In this document: in pieces, positions 27,356 to 34,814 of the stretch
How positions within the stretch are numbered: position 1 is the first letter of the stretch
How the letters are laid out: each line of letters starts with the position of its first letter
From: Goodfellowiella coeruleoviolacea
GTDB lineage: Bacteria; Actinomycetota; Actinomycetes; Mycobacteriales; Pseudonocardiaceae
Direction: 5' to 3'
DNA length: 64,000 nucleotides
Assembly: GCF_024171785.1 (NCBI RefSeq)
Contig: NZ_JAMTCK010000013.1
Span: 234,204-298,203, forward strand
Made by a program: the position numbers and the translations under genes
The notes under the pieces: model-generated
The model's database searches: none
Seen by the model: the letters and a program-made list of their open reading frames with translations, nothing else
Told to the model about the DNA's origin: nothing

Positions 27356-29248
27356 TCAGCCGAAGGCCGCGTGAACCGCCCTGCTGCCGCCGACGGCCGG
27401 GAACACCAGGCTGGTGTCGGTCAGGTCCACGGCCAGCCCGGTGCCCGGCCTCGGGCGCAGCGTGTAGTCGTGGTCGCTGGAGGCCAGCACGAACTCCAGC
27501 CGGTGCCCCACCGCGAGCACGTAGTCCTTGGGCTGCAGCGTCACGTCCAACCGGTAGGGCTGGCCGGGCTGGACCGGGTCGGTCCGGTCGAGGTCCCGCC
27601 GGTTCTGCGGGTCGGCCCAGCCACGGCTGATGATCGCGCTGGTGCCGTCCGGAGCCCGGTCGACCAGCAGCGCGGTCATGTTGGCCGCGGGCCGGTCGAA
27701 GGCCACGCGCAGCTCGGCCCTGGCCGTGCCGCTCAGCCGCAGCGGCGTGCTGGCCGGCCCGGTGGCGTAGCGCAGCCGGTTGCCGGAGCTGGCCGCGTCG
27801 AGCAACTGCTCCACGGTCTGGGTGGCGTCGTCGGCCAGCCGCTCCACGGTCGGCGCGCCGGGCACGGCGGCCCCCGCGGTCAGCGCACCCCGGCCGGTGC
27901 CGCCCGGCCACGGGAACAGCCGGACGTCCTGCGTGCCGGGGGCCGGCCACTCCGGCTCGTCCACCCAGCTCAGGTCCTCGCGCTGCAGGGTCGCCCTCGG
28001 CTCGGCCTCCACGCCGTTGGCCACCTGGTAGAGGTAGCGGGTGAACCACCGGTTGAGCGTGCGCAGCCACTCGTCCCGGCGCAGCGAGATCGGGTCGGTG
28101 TGGCCGTACTGGTGCAGCCAGAGCTTGTGCGGGACGCCGTGCTGGCGCAGTGCCGCGTACCACTGCGCGACCTGCCCGGTCTTGACGTTCCAGTCGTTGA
28201 GGCCGTGCACGGCCAGCACCGCGGCGCGCACCCGGTCCACGTCGCGCAGGTAGTCGCGTTCGGCCCAGAAGGCCGAGTAGTCGCCGGTGAGGCGGTCCTG
28301 CTCGCGGCTGATCCGGTCGATCACCGGCCGGCAGACCTGCCGGTCGGCGCGGGTGTAGACGTACTCGGCGAGCACGTCGGTGTCCTCGCCCTGGTAGCCG
28401 CCGGGGGCCACCACCGCGCCGCCGGCCCGGTAGTAGTCGTACCAGCTGGAGATCGCCGCGATCGGCACGATCGCCTCCAGGCCGGGCACGCCGGTGGCGG
28501 CCACGGCGTTGGGCAGCGTGCCGTTGTAGGACACCCCGATCATGCCGACCCGGCCCGTGGCCCAGCTGGCGCTGACCACCCCGCCCTGGGCGTCGTGCGC
28601 CACGGCCCGGCCGTTGAGCCAGTCCACCACCGAGCGCGCGCCCAGGGTCTCGTTGCGCCCGCCCGAGGTCGGGCACCCGGTGGACTGGCCACTGCCCAGG
28701 GACTCGGCGAACACCAGGGCGTAGCCCCGGGACAGCAGGTACTGGTCGTAGCGGGAGGTGATGGGCGCGGCGTCGGGTCCGGCCTGGGGGCCGACCCGGT
28801 CGGGGTACCCCAGCGCGGCGCTCACCCGCTCGTCACCGGCCGGGTCGAGCACGGCGCCGGCGGGCCGCCCGGCCGGCCGACCGGGACCGCGCTGGCCCGG
28901 CACGTGCAGCTCCACGTCGACGTCGTGGTTGGCCACCTCGTTGCCGCCGGCGTAGTACGGGCTGACCTGGTAGACCACGGGCACCCGCAGGCCGTGCCGG
29001 GTGGCGGCCGGCCGCACCACCTCCACGTGCACCTGGTCGGAGCGCCCGTCCGCGTCGCTGTCCACCGGCGCGGTGACGAACAGGCTCTCCCGCACCACGT
29101 CGGTGGGATCGAAGACCGGCTGCGCCTCGCCGTCGGCGAACACCGGTCCGCTGGTCGGCGCCGCGAGCGCGGCGAGCGCCGGGGACGGCACGGCCAGCGG
29201 TCCGGCGACCACCGCGGACAACAGCATCACAACGCCCGAAACCCTCAC
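27356..29248 (-). CDS. Secreted S15-type X-Pro dipeptidyl-peptidase
   Basis: 630 residues starting at a GTG preceded by AGAGGGG. A signal peptide (VRVSGVVMLLSAVVAGPLAVPSPALA) indicates export. Alpha/beta hydrolase core with nucleophile elbow GMIGVSYNGTLPNAVAATG, catalytic Asp in VLAVHGLNDWNVKTGQ and His in HQYGHTDP; the C-terminal jelly-roll domain of X-Pro peptidases follows (ELRVAFDRPAANMTALLVDR, YRLDVTLQPKDYVLAVGHRLEFVLASSDHDY). It would release X-Pro dipeptides from extracellular peptides, complementing the neighbouring secreted M23 peptidase. Substrate range unknown. Confidence 0.93.
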   Translation of the reverse strand: MRVSGVVMLLSAVVAGPLAVPSPALAALAAPTSGPVFADGEAQPVFDPTDVVRESLFVTAPVDSDADGRSDQVHVEVVRPAATRHGLRVPVVYQVSPYYAGGNEVANHDVDVELHVPGQRGPGRPAGRPAGAVLDPAGDERVSAALGYPDRVGPQAGPDAAPITSRYDQYLLSRGYALVFAESLGSGQSTGCPTSGGRNETLGARSVVDWLNGRAVAHDAQGGVVSASWATGRVGMIGVSYNGTLPNAVAATGVPGLEAIVPIAAISSWYDYYRAGGAVVAPGGYQGEDTDVLAEYVYTRADRQVCRPVIDRISREQDRLTGDYSAFWAERDYLRDVDRVRAAVLAVHGLNDWNVKTGQVAQWYAALRQHGVPHKLWLHQYGHTDPISLRRDEWLRTLNRWFTRYLYQVANGVEAEPRATLQREDLSWVDEPEWPAPGTQDVRLFPWPGGTGRGALTAGAAVPGAPTVERLADDATQTVEQLLDAASSGNRLRYATGPASTPLRLSGTARAELRVAFDRPAANMTALLVDRAPDGTSAIISRGWADPQNRRDLDRTDPVQPGQPYRLDVTLQPKDYVLAVGHRLEFVLASSDHDYTLRPRPGTGLAVDLTDTSLVFPAVGGSRAVHAAFG

Positions 29249-29370
29249 GGACACCCCTCTACGAGTGTGCGGCGGAGTGCAATGGCCGTGCAGGAGCCTT
29301 CCGGGACCTCGGTGACGTGTCAAGACATGACCAGTCCACTGTGGATGGAAAGCGGACCGGTCGGCGCGCC

Positions 29371-30090
29371 TCAGCCCGCCGCGCGCAGCCGCACCCCGCC
29401 GTCCACCGGCAGCACCACGCCGGTGACGAAGGAGTTGCCGACCAGGAAGGCGATGGCTCCGGCCACGTCCTCGGGGCGGCCCACCCGGCCCACCGGGGTG
29501 GTCGCGGCCATGGCGCTGAAGCTGGCCTGCCGGGCCTCGGCGTCCAGGAAGTCCCACCACGGGGTGTCCACCACCCCGGGGGAGACCGCGTTGACCCGCA
29601 TCGGGGCCAGTTCCACGGCCAGCGTCGGCACCGCGGTGGCCACCGCGCCGTTGACCGCGCCGATCCCGGCGGTGCCCGGCATGGCCGCCTCGGCCGTGAT
29701 CGCGGTGACGAAGGTGATGGACCCGTCGGCGCGCAGCGCGCCCAGTGCGGCCTGCGCGGTGGTCAGGTGGGCCAGCAGCTTGTCCTCGACGGCGGCGCGC
29801 ACCTCGGCCAGGTCGAGGTCGCGCAGCGCGCCCATGCCCCGGCTGCCGGTGGCGGCCACCACCAGGTGGTCGATGGAGCCGAGCCGGGCGAACATCTCCC
29901 GACTGGCCTCGGCGTCGCGTGCGTCCACCACCTCACCGGTGGCGCCCTCGCCCAGGGTGGCCAGGGCGTCGTGCAGGCGGCCCTGGTCGCGTCCGGTGAC
30001 GACCACCTGGTGGCCGTCGTCGATCAGTCGTCGTGCGGTGGCCAGGCCGATGCCGGAGGTGCCGCCCACGATGACCACTCGATCACTCAC
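29371..30090 (-). CDS. SDR family oxidoreductase lacking the usual Tyr-Lys pair
   Basis: 239 residues, Rossmann fold with VVIVGGTSGIGLATARRLIDDG, a conserved LVVAATG strand and RVNAVSPGVVDTPWWDF near the C-terminus. The region where YxxxK normally stands reads AGIGAVNGAVATAV, so both Tyr and Lys are replaced. Some actinobacterial SDRs share this feature; activity may differ from classical dehydrogenases. Divergent from a TetR gene that probably represses it through the palindrome at 30117-30153. Confidence 0.92.
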   Translation of the reverse strand: MSDRVVIVGGTSGIGLATARRLIDDGHQVVVTGRDQGRLHDALATLGEGATGEVVDARDAEASREMFARLGSIDHLVVAATGSRGMGALRDLDLAEVRAAVEDKLLAHLTTAQAALGALRADGSITFVTAITAEAAMPGTAGIGAVNGAVATAVPTLAVELAPMRVNAVSPGVVDTPWWDFLDAEARQASFSAMAATTPVGRVGRPEDVAGAIAFLVGNSFVTGVVLPVDGGVRLRAAG

Positions 30091-30116
30091 GTTCCCACTC
30101 CAATTTCAAGTCACTC

Positions 30117-30153
30117 TGTCTCGCAAATAGGAGCCTATTCGAGACACCGTGTC
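30117..30153. promoter_or_regulatory. Probable TetR operator between SDR and TetR genes
   Basis: TGTCTCG at 30117-30123 and its complement CGAGACA at 30140-30146 flank CAAATAGG/CCTATT, giving an interrupted palindrome of about 30 bases. A second perfect palindrome GACAC-c-GTGTC lies at 30143-30153. Located in the 78-base divergent promoter region. Confidence 0.7.
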
Positions 30154-30168
30154 TTGTAAAGTGGCGGC

Positions 30169-30771
30169 ATGAGTGGTGAGCAACGAGCCGGTCGGGGTCG
30201 GCCGCGCAGCGAGGACGCCAGGCGCGCGGTGCTGGACGCCGCCCTGGCCCTGTGCCGTCGGGACGGCTATCCCCAGGTCACCCTGAAGGGCATCGCGGAC
30301 GCGGCCGGCGTGGGGCGGCAGACCATCTACCGGTGGTGGTCGGCCAAGTCCGAGGTGCTGCTGGAGGCGCTGCGCGACTTCGCCGCCCGGCACGTGCCCC
30401 CCGAGGACACCGGGGACGCCCTCACCGACGTCGAGACGCTGCTCCGGATCACCTTCGCCACCCTGCGCGAGACCACCGCGCCGGCCCTCGTCGGCCTGCT
30501 GGCCGAGGCCCAGCACGACCCGGACCTGTCCGAGCGGCTCCAGGCGACCATGATCGGCCCGCGCCGCCAGGCCCTGCACGAGGTGCTGCGGCGCGGCGTC
30601 GACCGGGGCCAGCTGGTGCCGAGGGTGAGCCTGACACTGGCCGTGGACATGGTGTTCGGCGTCATGTGGTACCGGCTGCTGCACCGGCACGCGCCCGTGG
30701 ACGACGCCCTGGTGGGCGAACTGGTGGCCGCCCTGGTTCGGCTGCTCGGCCCGGACGAGCGGCCCGGCTGA
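30169..30771 (+). CDS. TetR family transcriptional regulator
   Basis: 200 residues. Helix-turn-helix at about residues 15-60 (RRAVLDAALALCRRDGYPQVTLKGIADAAGVGRQTIYRWWSAKSEV in outline), followed by an all-helical ligand domain with MFxVMWYRLLHRHAPVDD, the TetR_C_11-like C-terminus. Divergently transcribed from the SDR gene, with an interrupted palindrome between them, so the likely role is ligand-relieved repression of the SDR and itself. Confidence 0.93.
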   Translation: MSGEQRAGRGRPRSEDARRAVLDAALALCRRDGYPQVTLKGIADAAGVGRQTIYRWWSAKSEVLLEALRDFAARHVPPEDTGDALTDVETLLRITFATLRETTAPALVGLLAEAQHDPDLSERLQATMIGPRRQALHEVLRRGVDRGQLVPRVSLTLAVDMVFGVMWYRLLHRHAPVDDALVGELVAALVRLLGPDERPG

Positions 30772-30955
30772 TCCGGGGCGCCCTGCCGGCACGCGGGTGA
30801 ACCCGGGTGAACGTTGGGCTGGATGCGCCGGAACGGGCCGCCGGTGTTGCCGCGCCGCGCTCCGCTGAACGGCTGAACCTGCTGGGGTTCGACGTTTTCC
30901 ACAACCAAACAGGTTGGACTGCTGGCACGGCGGAGTGATGCTGGAAGGCGTGTCG

Positions 30956-31795
30956 ATGAATCGTCAACAGCGTACCGCGACCGCCGAACAGACCGACCGG
31001 ATCTTACGGGAGAGACAGTACACCGCGCCGAGCGGTGCACGGGTCGACCTGACCCCGGCGCTGTCCAAGGCGGTGCGCGGGACCCGCCTGTACCTGCCCG
31101 AGGAACTCAGCAACCTGCTCCGGTCCACCCAACCGATCTCGAACGGAGCCACGCACATCGAGGTGACGGCCGAGTCCACGCTCCAGGCCGGCCGTCGGTT
31201 GATCCGGGACGACACCGACCCGGTGGCCTGCCTCAACTTCGCCTCGGCCAAGAAGCCGGGCGGCGGCTACCGCACCGGCGCGCACGCCCAGGAGGAGAGC
31301 CTGGCGCGGTGCTCGGGCCTGGTGGCCTGCCTGGAGTCGGTGCCCGAGTACTACGAGTTCCACCGCGCCCAGCGGGACCCGCTGTACAGCCACCGGATCA
31401 TCTACTCGCCCTCGGTTCCGGTGTTCCGCGACGAGAGCGGCGAGCTGCTCGCCGAGCCGTACCGGCTGGCCTTCCTCACCTCCCCGGCACCCAACGCCTC
31501 GGCGATCCGGCTGCCCGAGCAGCGCGCCGAGCTGCCCAGGGTGCTCAGTGAACGCGCCGCCAAGGTGTTGGCGGTCGCGCACGCGCACGGGCACCGCCGA
31601 CTGGTGCTCGGCGCGTGGGGCTGCGGGGTGTTCGGCAACGATCCGCGCCAGGTCGCCCGGATCTTCGCGGACCTGCTGCTGCCCGGGGGCCAGTTCGCCG
31701 GCAGGTTCGCGCACGTGGTGTTCGCCGTGTTCGACCAGGCTCCGGGCCGGCCGGCGCTGACCGCGTTCCACCGGACCTTCCCCAGCACCGGGTGA
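30956..31795 (+). CDS. TIGR02452-family protein with microbial PARG-like macro domain
   Basis: 279 residues from the ATG at 30956, preceded by GGAAGG. The N-terminal helix-rich region (about residues 1-55) leads into a macro-type fold with the PARG signature KKPGGGYRTGAHAQEESLAR (Gly-Gly-Gly and Gln-Glu-Glu), which in poly(ADP-ribose) glycohydrolases binds and hydrolyses ADP-ribose. LVLGAWGCGVFGNDP is the second conserved loop. Probable ADP-ribose hydrolase or NAD-derivative processing enzyme. Single gene convergent with the lasso cluster, separated by a strong terminator. Confidence 0.9.
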   Translation: MNRQQRTATAEQTDRILRERQYTAPSGARVDLTPALSKAVRGTRLYLPEELSNLLRSTQPISNGATHIEVTAESTLQAGRRLIRDDTDPVACLNFASAKKPGGGYRTGAHAQEESLARCSGLVACLESVPEYYEFHRAQRDPLYSHRIIYSPSVPVFRDESGELLAEPYRLAFLTSPAPNASAIRLPEQRAELPRVLSERAAKVLAVAHAHGHRRLVLGAWGCGVFGNDPRQVARIFADLLLPGGQFAGRFAHVVFAVFDQAPGRPALTAFHRTFPSTG

Positions 31796-31905
31796 GCGCG
31801 GGTACCCCCGATCGCCCCACCCCGGACACCTCGCTCCGGACACCTCGCCCCGGGCAACCCCCGTTCTGGGCAACCCCGCACCGGGCGCACCTCGCCGCGG
31901 CGGCC

Positions 31906-31949
31906 GACTGGCCGCGTGACGGCACCACCCCGCCGTCACGCGGCCAGTC
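31906..31949. terminator. Bidirectional hairpin terminator
   Basis: Perfect 18-base stem GACTGGCCGCGTGACGGC / GCCGTCACGCGGCCAGTC with an eight-base loop, between the PARG-like gene and the end of the lasso cluster. Short degenerate repeats (CCGGACACCTCG, GGGCAACCCC) lie just before it at about 31820-31885. Confidence 0.9.
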
Positions 31950-31985
31950 CCCCATCAGTCCTCTGTGGACAGCCGGCGCGCCGGT

Positions 31986-32438
31986 TCAGCCGGGTTCGCC
32001 GGCCCCCGGCCGCGGCCTGGGCGCGGCCAGCGGCGGCACCGTGACCAGGCGCCGGTAGTGGTCGGCGGGATGCGGCTCCCCCACCGGCTGGCCGTCCACC
32101 TCGATCCACGCGTGCGCGGCGAACGGGTTGGTGCGCACACCCGTGCTCCAGGTCGGCCAGCAGCCCCGGGCGCGGCAGCACAGCGCCGCGGCGATGGAGC
32201 GCTGCAGGCAGCTCTGCCCGGCGCAGCGCAGGCTGACCGCGACCACCGCCCGCCGGGCGGCGGCGGCCTGCTCGACCGTGGCGGGCACGGCGCCGCGGCG
32301 GACCCACTCCAGCACCGCGCGCAGCCGCACCGGCCGGAGTCCGGCCAGCACGCGCGCCGCGGCCACCGCGGCCAGTGGCAGCGCCCGCTGGTGCACGGGC
32401 AGCCGGGGCCGCTCGTCCAGTGCGACGGGGATGCTCAT
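31986..32438 (-). CDS. Lasso peptide biosynthesis B2 protein (leader peptidase, transglutaminase-like)
   Basis: 150 residues. Cysteine protease of the transglutaminase fold that removes the lasso leader. Catalytic Cys in RCAGQSCLQRSIAAALC (about residues 73-89), His in NPFAAHAWIEVDGQPVGEP and a following Asp/Glu complete the expected triad. Start ATG at 32438 overlaps the B1 stop by four bases. Last gene of the A-C-B1-B2 unit and directly upstream of an 18-base hairpin terminator. The length is typical of stand-alone B2 proteins. Confidence 0.92.
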   Translation of the reverse strand: MSIPVALDERPRLPVHQRALPLAAVAAARVLAGLRPVRLRAVLEWVRRGAVPATVEQAAAARRAVVAVSLRCAGQSCLQRSIAAALCCRARGCWPTWSTGVRTNPFAAHAWIEVDGQPVGEPHPADHYRRLVTVPPLAAPRPRPGAGEPG

Positions 32439-32695
32439 GCCACCTCCGCGAGCCCGGCCGCGCACAGGCGGTCAGCCACGTCGAACACGTCCCGCCGGAC
32501 CTGCCCCACGTCCAGTCCGTAGCGGGCGGACAGCCGCGCGGCGATGCCGTCGACGTCGTGCCCGGCCACCAGTTGGCGCAGCACGTGCGCGCCGGTCCGG
32601 TTGAGCTGCCAGTAGCGGCCGGTGCGCTGGTCCAGCAGGACCGTGCCGTCCGGGGTGTCGGTGCTGGCCACGTCAGGACGCAACCGCAGGTTCAT
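32435..32695 (-). CDS. Lasso peptide biosynthesis B1 protein (PqqD-like RiPP recognition element)
   Basis: 86 residues starting MNLRLRPDVAS. PqqD-fold: three beta strands (TPDGTVLLDQRTGRYWQLNRTG) and a helical bundle (VRRDVFDVADRLCAAGLAEVA). Binds the precursor leader, chiefly its YxxPxLxxxGxF motif, and presents it to the B2 protease. It overlaps the cyclase gene by 23 bases and B2 by four, implying tight translational coupling and balanced expression. Confidence 0.92.
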   Translation of the reverse strand: MNLRLRPDVASTDTPDGTVLLDQRTGRYWQLNRTGAHVLRQLVAGHDVDGIAARLSARYGLDVGQVRRDVFDVADRLCAAGLAEVA

Positions 32696-34517
32696 CTGTC
32701 CTCCCCTCCGCCACGGGCGCCACGTCGGCGGCGGCACGCAGCCAGGTCTCGCAGCCGAGCAGGTTCTCCATGGCGATCACCGTGGTGTTGTCGGCCTGCG
32801 GCTCGTGCAACCGCTCCCGCAGCCGGTCCGGGTCGATCAGGCCGAGGCCGGCCAGCGCGGAGTCGGCGAACAGCTCCAGGACGGCCGGCAGGTGGCGGCG
32901 CAGCCCGATCCGCACGTCCTCGCCGAACTCCCCCTTGGTGGTCCGGCACAGCACCAGATCCGGCACGGTGCCGTGCATGGCCTCGGCCAGCAGCGGCTTG
33001 TAGCGCCACGGCGTGGTGCGCTCGTGCTGGCGCACGGCCAGCACCGTCTCCACCACCCGATCGTCCACAAAGGGCAGTTCCAGGCGCACGCCCGCCCTGG
33101 CGTACCAGCCCACCAGCTGGCGGTAGGCCGTGCCGGTGGCGCGCAGCACGGCCAGGGTCTGGTGCTGGCCGATGTCCTCGGCCAGCGGCTCGGCGGTCTC
33201 GGCGACGGCCAGCAGCGCCTGCCTGGTGGCGTCCACCGCCGCCGGGCTGACCCAGTCGGGCGCGCGCAGCGGCAGGCCCCAGCGCAGCGGCGGGGTGCGC
33301 CGCGCTGGCGGTGGTGCGGTCAGCTGGTCGGCCTGGATCTGCCACCAGGTCGGCAGGTCGGGCACCCGGCTCAGCCCGGCCAGCGTGCCCAGCGGCGACC
33401 AGCGGTACAGCGCGTGGTAGCCGCGCAGGTGGTGCAGTGCGGTGAGCGGCCGGGTGCGCAGCAGCCGGTGCAGGTAGCCGGGCAGCGCGGAGAACAGCTC
33501 GTCACCGCCGTGCCCGGCCAGGTGCCGGCGGACCCCGGTGGCGGCCAGCGCGCGGGCGGTGTGCCGGTGCCGGGCCAGGGTGCGGGCGAACGCGACCGGC
33601 GCCTCGGTGTCGGCGGCCACGTGCGGTCCGGCGAACACCTCGGGGATCTCGTGCTGGGCCAGCACCAGGTGCTCGGCCATGGTCAGGGCGTGCCGGGCGG
33701 CCTCGGCGTGCACCGCGTCGTCGTTGCCGGCCTCGGCCTCGGCCCAGCGCACGGTGACCAGGTCGGGGGTGGCGCGGGCGGCCAGGCAGCACAGCGAGGT
33801 GGAGTCCATGCCGCCGGACAGGTCGCTGCCCAGCCGCCCCCGGTGCGGCCCGCGCAGCGCCACGGCCGAGGCCAGTGCCTCGCGCAGCCGGCCGGCGCCC
33901 TCCGCCAGCGTCAGCTCCGGTTCGGGCGGCTCCCACCAGCGCACCTGGCTGGCCGGTCCGGTCGGGCCCAGCCGCAGGTAGCAGTCGGGCGGCAGGGCCC
34001 GCACGCCCCGCCACAGGCTGAACTCGCTCAGCGGTGGCGGGGCCAACCCGCAGGTCACCCGCACGGCCAGCGCCTGCTCGTCCACGCCGGCACCGGTCAG
34101 CTGGGCCAGTGTGTCGGCCCGGTCGCCGGCCACGGCCGTGCCGTCGATCTCGGTGTGGAACACCCGGCGCAGCCCGGTCAGGCTGCCCTGCACCCTGATC
34201 TGGTCGCCCACCGCGGCGACCAGGTGGGCGCTGCCGGGCAGCACCTCGGCGACCGCGTCCAGGTCGGCCACGGTCCGCGCGGTGTCGATCAGCCTGGTCA
34301 ACCAGGCGCTGGTGACCGGCCCGGAGCCGATCACCGCCACCCGCACCGGCCCGGCCGAGGCCAGGGTGAGTTCCTCGGGTGCCCAGTGGCCGACCAGCCA
34401 GGGGCGTCCCGACGGGTGCGGCACCACCTGTGGCCAGGCGAACGGCAACCGCGCCCCCAGGCGATGCCGGTCCGGGGTGTCGGGCAGGACCACCCATCCC
34501 GGTGTCAGGACGCCCAT
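32673..34517 (-). CDS. Lasso peptide macrolactam synthetase (asparagine synthetase-like, protein C)
   Basis: 614 residues from the ATG at 34517, which has GAGGG eight bases upstream. The N-terminal glutaminase-like domain (about residues 1-215) lacks the N-terminal catalytic Cys, as expected for lasso cyclases. The synthetase domain has the PP-loop LGSDLSGGMDSTSLCCLAARA for ATP binding, AGHGGDELFSALPGYLHRLL, and the C-terminal FVDDRVVETVLAVR and RTTKGEFGEDVRIGLRRHLP regions. It activates the acceptor Asp side chain as an AMP ester and joins it to the core N-terminus. Starts 13 bases after the precursor gene. Confidence 0.94.
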   Translation of the reverse strand: MGVLTPGWVVLPDTPDRHRLGARLPFAWPQVVPHPSGRPWLVGHWAPEELTLASAGPVRVAVIGSGPVTSAWLTRLIDTARTVADLDAVAEVLPGSAHLVAAVGDQIRVQGSLTGLRRVFHTEIDGTAVAGDRADTLAQLTGAGVDEQALAVRVTCGLAPPPLSEFSLWRGVRALPPDCYLRLGPTGPASQVRWWEPPEPELTLAEGAGRLREALASAVALRGPHRGRLGSDLSGGMDSTSLCCLAARATPDLVTVRWAEAEAGNDDAVHAEAARHALTMAEHLVLAQHEIPEVFAGPHVAADTEAPVAFARTLARHRHTARALAATGVRRHLAGHGGDELFSALPGYLHRLLRTRPLTALHHLRGYHALYRWSPLGTLAGLSRVPDLPTWWQIQADQLTAPPPARRTPPLRWGLPLRAPDWVSPAAVDATRQALLAVAETAEPLAEDIGQHQTLAVLRATGTAYRQLVGWYARAGVRLELPFVDDRVVETVLAVRQHERTTPWRYKPLLAEAMHGTVPDLVLCRTTKGEFGEDVRIGLRRHLPAVLELFADSALAGLGLIDPDRLRERLHEPQADNTTVIAMENLLGCETWLRAAADVAPVAEGRTDEPAVAS

Positions 34518-34530
34518 CTGGCGGCCCTCG

Positions 34531-34665
34531 TCAGCTTCCGCCGGAGAACGTGAAGAACGAGTTGTCGTAGAAGAACCCGATGCCACCGAGGGTGTCCTCG
34601 GTGAACTCACCAACCGCCAGCAGCGCTGGGGGCTCGTAGACCTCCGGCAGTGTCTGCTCGTCCAC
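34531..34665 (-). CDS. Lasso peptide precursor (protein A), 44 residues
   Basis: Small gene starting at GTG 34665, with GGGAGG six bases upstream, and ending 13 bases before the cyclase start. Leader residues 1-26 begin VDEQTLPEVYEPPALLAVGE and contain the lasso leader motif Y-x-x-P-x-L-x-x-x-G-x-F (residues 10-21) and Thr at residue 25, the -2 position. Predicted core, residues 27-44: GGIGFFYDNSFFTFSGGS. Asp at core position 8 would form an 8-residue macrolactam ring with Gly1, leaving a 10-residue tail rich in Phe that can supply steric plugs. No cysteines, so class II. Cleavage site and ring are predictions by analogy. Confidence 0.92.
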   Translation of the reverse strand: MDEQTLPEVYEPPALLAVGEFTEDTLGGIGFFYDNSFFTFSGGS

Positions 34666-34687
34666 GGCGACCTCCCGTGATCATGGT

Positions 34688-34707
34688 GCGTAGTCGAGTG
34701 ACTACGC
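34688..34707. promoter_or_regulatory. Perfect inverted repeat upstream of the lasso precursor
   Basis: GCGTAGTC-gagt-GACTACGC, an 8-base perfect inverted repeat with a 4-base spacer, about 22 bases before the precursor GTG and just upstream of its ribosome binding site. Candidate operator or 5'-UTR hairpin for the whole cluster. Confidence 0.7.
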
Positions 34708-34768
34708 CAAGCACGATCCGTCGGCGGGTGCGGGGCGGCAACCGGGGCCGGGCACCGTAGGCGACGAA

Positions 34769-34799
34769 ACCCACCGGTCAGGTGAACCGACCGGCGGGT
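34769..34799 (-). terminator. Probable hrpA terminator
   Basis: ACCCACCGGTC / GACCGGCGGGT stem (one mismatch) with a nine-base loop, 16 bases after the hrpA stop and upstream of the lasso promoter, insulating the two transcription units. Confidence 0.6.
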
Positions 34800-34814
34800 C
34801 GCCGCAGGCCGGGG

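Noticed and set aside
34640..34686. ATG at 34686 (minus) as precursor start
   Set aside because: It opens a different frame (MITGGRRGRADTAGG) with Arg/Gly-rich sequence; the GTG frame at 34665 has the ribosome site, leader motif and core.
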